NCBI RefSeq assembly: GCF_001691415.1
Contig: NZ_LRRR01000007.1
Location: forward strand, 62,001 to 126,000
Direction: 5' to 3'
Source: Pararhodobacter sp. CCB-MM2
GTDB lineage: Bacteria > Pseudomonadota > Alphaproteobacteria > Rhodobacterales > Rhodobacteraceae
Length of the DNA stretch: 64,000 nucleotides
The translations under genes were made by a program, and so were the position numbers. The notes below the pieces were generated by a model. The model was not told where the DNA came from. It was given only the letters and a program-made list of their open reading frames with translations, and did not search any database. This document shows, one piece after another, positions 60,468-64,000 of the stretch. How positions within the stretch are numbered: the stretch's first letter is position 1; each line of letters begins with the position of its first letter.

Positions 60468-62438
60468 TTGCGACAAATTACCAAACCACCGTTCCTTTCG
60501 GTCTCGATCCTGGCCCTGACTGCGGGCCTTGGCCTGCCGGCGGCCGCACAATCGACCGAGGCGGCGGCCTCGACCTTCCTCGGCACGATCCGCATCGACA
60601 GTCACGCCGCGCAGGCCGTGCTCGGCAATGACGAGATCACCGAAGAAGAAATCGACCAGCGCAACCCCTCGTCCATTCGCGACGTCTTCGCGGGTGTGTC
60701 GTCGGTGCAGGCCTCGGGCGGGGCCTCGATGGCGACCAATGTCTTCGTGAACGGGCTGGAGGAAAGCCTGCTCGCCGTCACCATCGACGGCGCGCGGCAG
60801 AACAAGTCGCCCTTCCATCACACCGGCAACGTCCTGCTGGACCCGGCCTTGCTGCGCCGCGTCGAAATCAGCGCGGGCCTTGCCCCGGCGGATGCGGGCG
60901 CCAATGCCACGGGCGGCGTCATCGCCTATGAATACGCCGATGCCATCGACCTGTTGCAACCCGGCCAGACCTTCGGCGGCCGCTTCACGCTGGCCACCGG
61001 CACCAACGGCTACGGCGTGCGCACGGGGATGGCGGTCTATGGCCTTGTCGGGCAGCTTGATTACCTGCTCAACATCTCCGGCCAGTCGGGCGACCATTAC
61101 GAAGACGGCTCCGGCACGACGATGTTGGGCACCGAGCCCGAGCTGCGCAACTACATGGCGCGGGTCGGCTACACGATGGACGACGGCAGCCGCCTCCGCT
61201 TTGCCGCCTCGCGCACCGAGGACACCGGCGAGCGTCTGGCGCAGGCGGGACCCGGAGGCCTGCTGTTCATCCGCCCCGATTTCGCCGGCGTGGTGGGGCG
61301 CGACAGCGTGCTGGTTACGCCGTATTCCGGCCGGACCTCGTACACGCTGACCTGGCAGGGGGCCGAGACCGAGGCCACCGATCTGGAAGCCCAGCTGACC
61401 TACAACGAGCAGGAACTGGACGGCATCGGCATCTGGGGTGAGAACACCTCGTTCAGCGGCTATCTGGAGAATGTCTTCCACCTGAGCAACGGCACCGTGA
61501 CCGCCGGGATCGACGGCTTCCGCGAGCGGGCCCATGGCTTTGGCCGCGGCACCGGGGCCTATGGCGACAGCGGCACCGAGCGGTTGAGCAGCGTCGGTCT
61601 CTATGCCCAAGCGCGGCAGGATCTGACCGAGCGTCTGTCCGTCTCGTATGGCGGTCGCTACGACTGGCAACATTTCACCGCTGCCACCGGCGAAGACTTC
61701 CGCGACAGCGGCGCCAGCGTGAATGCCTCGCTGGACTATATCCTGACCGATACGCTGACGCTGAACGCCGGCGCGGCCTCGACCTGGGGCGGGTTCGAGC
61801 TGGGCGAGGCGGCGCTGATCAACTTCGGGACCACCTGGGATTACACCGGCTTTCGCGCCTCGCAATCGCGCGCGGCCCGGATCGGTTTGCGCTATGCGCA
61901 GGGGCCGTGGGAAGTGTCCGGCGCCCTGTTCTACACCGCGGTTGACGACATCGCCGCTGTCCTGCCGACCGCCGGCGCGCGTGGTACGCTGACCGACGTC
62001 GTCAGTCAGGGCTTCGATGGCTCGGTCGCCTATCAGGGCGCGCGCGGCTATGCCCGTGTCAACCTGACCTGGGCCGATGTGCAGGCCAACGGCAGCGACA
62101 TCGCGACCACTGCCTATTACCTCGGCCGCCCCGTCGGCAGCACCGCCGCGCTGGAGCTGGGGGTCGATGTGACCCCGGAATGGACGCTGGGCGGCTCGGC
62201 CCAGATTGCCTTCGAGAACGAGCTGGAGACGGTCACCCTGCCGTCCTACGAGGTGCTGAACCTCTTCGCCACCTGGCGTCCGGTCCGATACGACGGCCTC
62301 CAGGTCCGCTTCGATGTCGATAACGTCTTCGACACGACCTATGCCAGCCGCAGCTCGGACGGGATCGGGCTGAGCAACGTGGTCGCGCTGAACGAAGCCG
62401 GGCGGACCTTCCGTGTCTCGGCCGTGGTTGAGTTCTAA
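60468..62438 (+). CDS. TonB-dependent outer-membrane receptor, TTG start
   Basis: The 656-residue protein has a signal peptide ending LPAAAQ, a plug domain (about residues 40-165, with SSIRDVFAGVSSVQASGG and TIDGARQNKSPFHHTGN) and a beta-barrel ending in the typical terminal Phe (VSAVVEF). The TTG at 60468 follows GGGGGA. It imports a large or scarce ligand such as a siderophore, haem or metal complex. A paralogous receptor follows at 62602. Ligand cannot be told; no TonB/ExbBD genes are in the window. Confidence 0.9.
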   Translation: MRQITKPPFLSVSILALTAGLGLPAAAQSTEAAASTFLGTIRIDSHAAQAVLGNDEITEEEIDQRNPSSIRDVFAGVSSVQASGGASMATNVFVNGLEESLLAVTIDGARQNKSPFHHTGNVLLDPALLRRVEISAGLAPADAGANATGGVIAYEYADAIDLLQPGQTFGGRFTLATGTNGYGVRTGMAVYGLVGQLDYLLNISGQSGDHYEDGSGTTMLGTEPELRNYMARVGYTMDDGSRLRFAASRTEDTGERLAQAGPGGLLFIRPDFAGVVGRDSVLVTPYSGRTSYTLTWQGAETEATDLEAQLTYNEQELDGIGIWGENTSFSGYLENVFHLSNGTVTAGIDGFRERAHGFGRGTGAYGDSGTERLSSVGLYAQARQDLTERLSVSYGGRYDWQHFTAATGEDFRDSGASVNASLDYILTDTLTLNAGAASTWGGFELGEAALINFGTTWDYTGFRASQSRAARIGLRYAQGPWEVSGALFYTAVDDIAAVLPTAGARGTLTDVVSQGFDGSVAYQGARGYARVNLTWADVQANGSDIATTAYYLGRPVGSTAALELGVDVTPEWTLGGSAQIAFENELETVTLPSYEVLNLFATWRPVRYDGLQVRFDVDNVFDTTYASRSSDGIGLSNVVALNEAGRTFRVSAVVEF

Positions 62439-62446
62439 GACCGTCA

Positions 62447-62477
62447 GGGCAGGGCCGGCGAACGTCCGGCCCTGCCC
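62447..62477 (+). terminator. Strong hairpin after the first receptor gene
   Basis: GGGCAGGGCCGG (62447-62458) and CCGGCCCTGCCC (62466-62477) form a perfect 12-bp stem with a 7-base loop, nine bases past the stop. It very likely ends the first receptor transcript. Confidence 0.65.
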
Positions 62478-62511
62478 GACATTCAGACCCCCGAATCCAC
62501 ATATTTTGCTT

Positions 62512-62549
62512 AACATGCAATTGCATGTTTGTGACACTCATGCTATCTG
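62512..62549 (+). promoter_or_regulatory. Promoter with 18-bp palindromic operator before the second receptor
   Basis: AACATGCAATTGCATGTT (62512-62529) is a perfect 18-bp palindrome. Its TTGCAT (62521-62526) could be a -35, with an extended -10 TGCTATCTG (62541-62549) after 17 bases. A repressor at the palindrome would block this promoter. A metal-sensing regulator (Fur/Zur/Mur type) is a guess from the receptor context. Confidence 0.65.
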
Positions 62550-62601
62550 CGCCCCAGCCAAGACGTTGTCCGAGCCATCCAACCCGATGCCGGAGGCCCC
62601 G

Positions 62602-64000
62602 ATGACGTACCCGCTTTCCCTTTCCCGTCCCGCTCGTGCCCGGCTGATGGCCGGCGTTGCCGCACTGGCCCTTGCCTCAGGCGCGCCGCAAAGCGCAGGG
62701 GCGCAGGAAGACGGCGGGTTGGTGCAATTCCTCGGCACGATCCTGTTGGACCCGGCGCATGCCCGCGCCCGCGACCCCGAGGGGACGGCCGCCGACCGGG
62801 GCAACAGCCATTACGTCGCCGATGCCGAGCTGGAGCGGGCGCGGATGGGCGATCTGCGCGACCTCTTCGCGGGTATTGCGTCGGTGTCGGTCGGCGGGGC
62901 GATCCCGATCGCGCAGAAGATCTTCGTCAACGGCATCGACATGCTGAACCTCGCCGTGACGCTGGACGGCGTGTCGCAGAACAACCGGCTGTTCCACCAC
63001 ATCTCGGCCAACGCCTTTGATCCGGGGCTGCTGCGCTTCGTGCGGGTGGATGCAGGCGCCGCCCCTGCCGACGCGGGCCCCCATGCCATGGCCGGGGCCG
63101 TGGTGATGGAGACGGTCGATGTCGGCGACATCCTTGAACCCGGTCAGCAATACGGCGGCAACGCGCGGCTGAGCTTCGGCTCGAATGGCGAAACCTTCGG
63201 GCGCTCGGCGACGGCGGCGGGGCGGATCGGCATGCTGGAATGGCTGGCCTATGCCCGCACCGTCACTGGCGAGGATTACCGCGCCGGCGACGGCAGCGTG
63301 GTCGAGGGCAGCGCCGCCGATCTGTCGACCCGGCTGCTGAAGCTGGCCTTTGAGAGCGACGACGGCCACCGGCTGGAATTCTCGGCGCAGGAGATGCAGG
63401 ACGACGCCCTGCGCCCCTACCGCGCCAACATCGGCAGCGTCGGCCGCCCCTTCCCGCTGCGCCGGCATGAGACCACGCGCAGCAGCTATGCCCTCAGCTA
63501 CGAACGGCTGGACGCCGAGGGGTGGTGGGACCCGCATCTGGTGATCGGCCGCTCCGAGGTCGAGGTCGGCGTGGACCAACCCTATTACCCGGCGCTCGGC
63601 GTCAGCCGCGGCGTGACCAGCACCACCTCCGCCACCTTCGAGAACCGCTTCCATTTCTCGCCCGACAGCACGCTGACCGCGGGTCTGGATTTCTACGACC
63701 GGCACAGCACCTACAGCGACGATGCCACCGCCGCGATGAGCGAGACGGCCCGCAACTGGGGGATCTTCGCACAGATGCGCATGGACCCCAGCGATGCGCT
63801 GTCGCTTTCCTTCGGCGCGCGTTGGGACCAGCAGGACTTCACCGGCACGAACGGCTGGCAGGAGCCGTTCTCAGGCTTCAGCGGCAATGCCTCGGTCTCG
63901 TACCGGGTGACGGATGCGCTGCGCCTGCGGGCCGGGATCTCGTCGGTGTTCGGCGGCATGACCATCGAGGACAACTTCATCTTCAACCCCGGCTGGGACT
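62602..64000 (+). CDS. TonB-dependent outer-membrane receptor, partial at right edge
   Basis: About 466 residues are visible before the window ends. A signal peptide (ALALASGAPQSAGAQ) precedes a plug domain with MGDLRDLFAGIASVSVGG and VTLDGVSQNNRLFHHISAN. These blocks match the same positions of the receptor at 60468, so the two are diverged tandem paralogues. The ATG at 62602 follows GGAGG by five bases. It has its own promoter and palindromic operator, so its ligand or control probably differs from the first. Confidence 0.88.
   Translation, partial: MTYPLSLSRPARARLMAGVAALALASGAPQSAGAQEDGGLVQFLGTILLDPAHARARDPEGTAADRGNSHYVADAELERARMGDLRDLFAGIASVSVGGAIPIAQKIFVNGIDMLNLAVTLDGVSQNNRLFHHISANAFDPGLLRFVRVDAGAAPADAGPHAMAGAVVMETVDVGDILEPGQQYGGNARLSFGSNGETFGRSATAAGRIGMLEWLAYARTVTGEDYRAGDGSVVEGSAADLSTRLLKLAFESDDGHRLEFSAQEMQDDALRPYRANIGSVGRPFPLRRHETTRSSYALSYERLDAEGWWDPHLVIGRSEVEVGVDQPYYPALGVSRGVTSTTSATFENRFHFSPDSTLTAGLDFYDRHSTYSDDATAAMSETARNWGIFAQMRMDPSDALSLSFGARWDQQDFTGTNGWQEPFSGFSGNASVSYRVTDALRLRAGISSVFGGMTIEDNFIFNPGWD

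Noticed and set aside
60360..62537. 725-codon open frame on the minus strand
   Set aside because: It is antisense to the TonB receptor gene; the receptor frame has a signal peptide, plug and barrel, and the antisense frame has none.
1..64000. CRISPR arrays, tRNA or rRNA genes, insertion sequences, integrases
   Set aside because: I saw no regularly spaced repeats, cloverleaf-like conserved arms, rRNA motifs, transposase motifs or terminal inverted repeats.

Overview
The window is about 68% GC by eye, almost fully coding, with short intergenic gaps and many 4-base ATGA/TGATG gene overlaps. The families present (three TRAP systems, two tripartite tricarboxylate transporters, BKACE, LysR/IclR/LacI switches, Weimberg-type enzymes) suggest an alphaproteobacterial chromosome or chromid, most likely Rhodobacterales (Paracoccus/Roseobacter group). 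That placement is inference from gene content and style. I saw no tRNA, rRNA, insertion sequence, phage gene, CRISPR array or replication gene, and no gap longer than about 225 bases between genes.

Layout. 1-716 (-): partial nucleotidyltransferase-fold gene with two palindromic operators in its promoter. 816-1568 (-): IclR regulator, divergent from a 15.5 kb catabolic cluster (1749-17319, +) holding a cyclase-family hydrolase, cupin, SDR, 3-hydroxyacyl-CoA-dehydrogenase-like enzyme, branched-chain-type ABC importer, BKACE enzyme, TRAP importer, D-2-hydroxyacid dehydrogenase, M24 protein, amidohydrolase and exported esterase. 17380-20620 (-): thiamine-precursor ABC importer with YkoF, under a TPP riboswitch. 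20656-21828 (-): HPP/CBS membrane protein. 21898-30388: LysR gene divergent from a TctCBA importer, thiol dioxygenase, multi-rhodanese protein, cystathionine beta-lyase and a YeiH/SuyZ-type sulfur-oxyanion exporter, which reads as an organosulfur utilisation module. 30407-35703: LysR, TRAP importer and D-aminoacylase. 35786-37033: Cys-rich secreted protein and two cytochromes c. 37086-43941: a TctCBA importer with two binding proteins and two hydrolases, with a divergent LysR gene. 43946-50607: alpha-ketoglutarate-semialdehyde (Weimberg-type) sugar-acid pathway with a divergent LacI regulator and a perfect 16-bp operator. 50620-52433: Tat-exported VOC protein, DoxX protein and a Cys-rich protein. 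52563-58525: TRAP importer, HMG-CoA-lyase-like and CaiB/BaiF genes with a divergent LysR gene. 58522-60301: gamma carbonic anhydrase and two small proteins. 60468-64000: two TonB-dependent receptors, the second cut by the window edge.

How it works together. The window is a row of substrate modules. Each joins a high-affinity importer to cytoplasmic enzymes and has its own divergent regulator. Nine uptake systems occur in 64 kb. In five places a solute-binding-protein gene is followed at once by a strong GC hairpin before the next gene, which probably sets binding-protein excess. The most interesting modules are the organosulfur one (22.9-30.4 kb), the TRAP/CoA-transferase/HMG-lyase one (54.4-57.5 kb) and the two-binding-protein TctABC one with hydrolases (37.1-42.9 kb). 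No substrate is proved by sequence alone.
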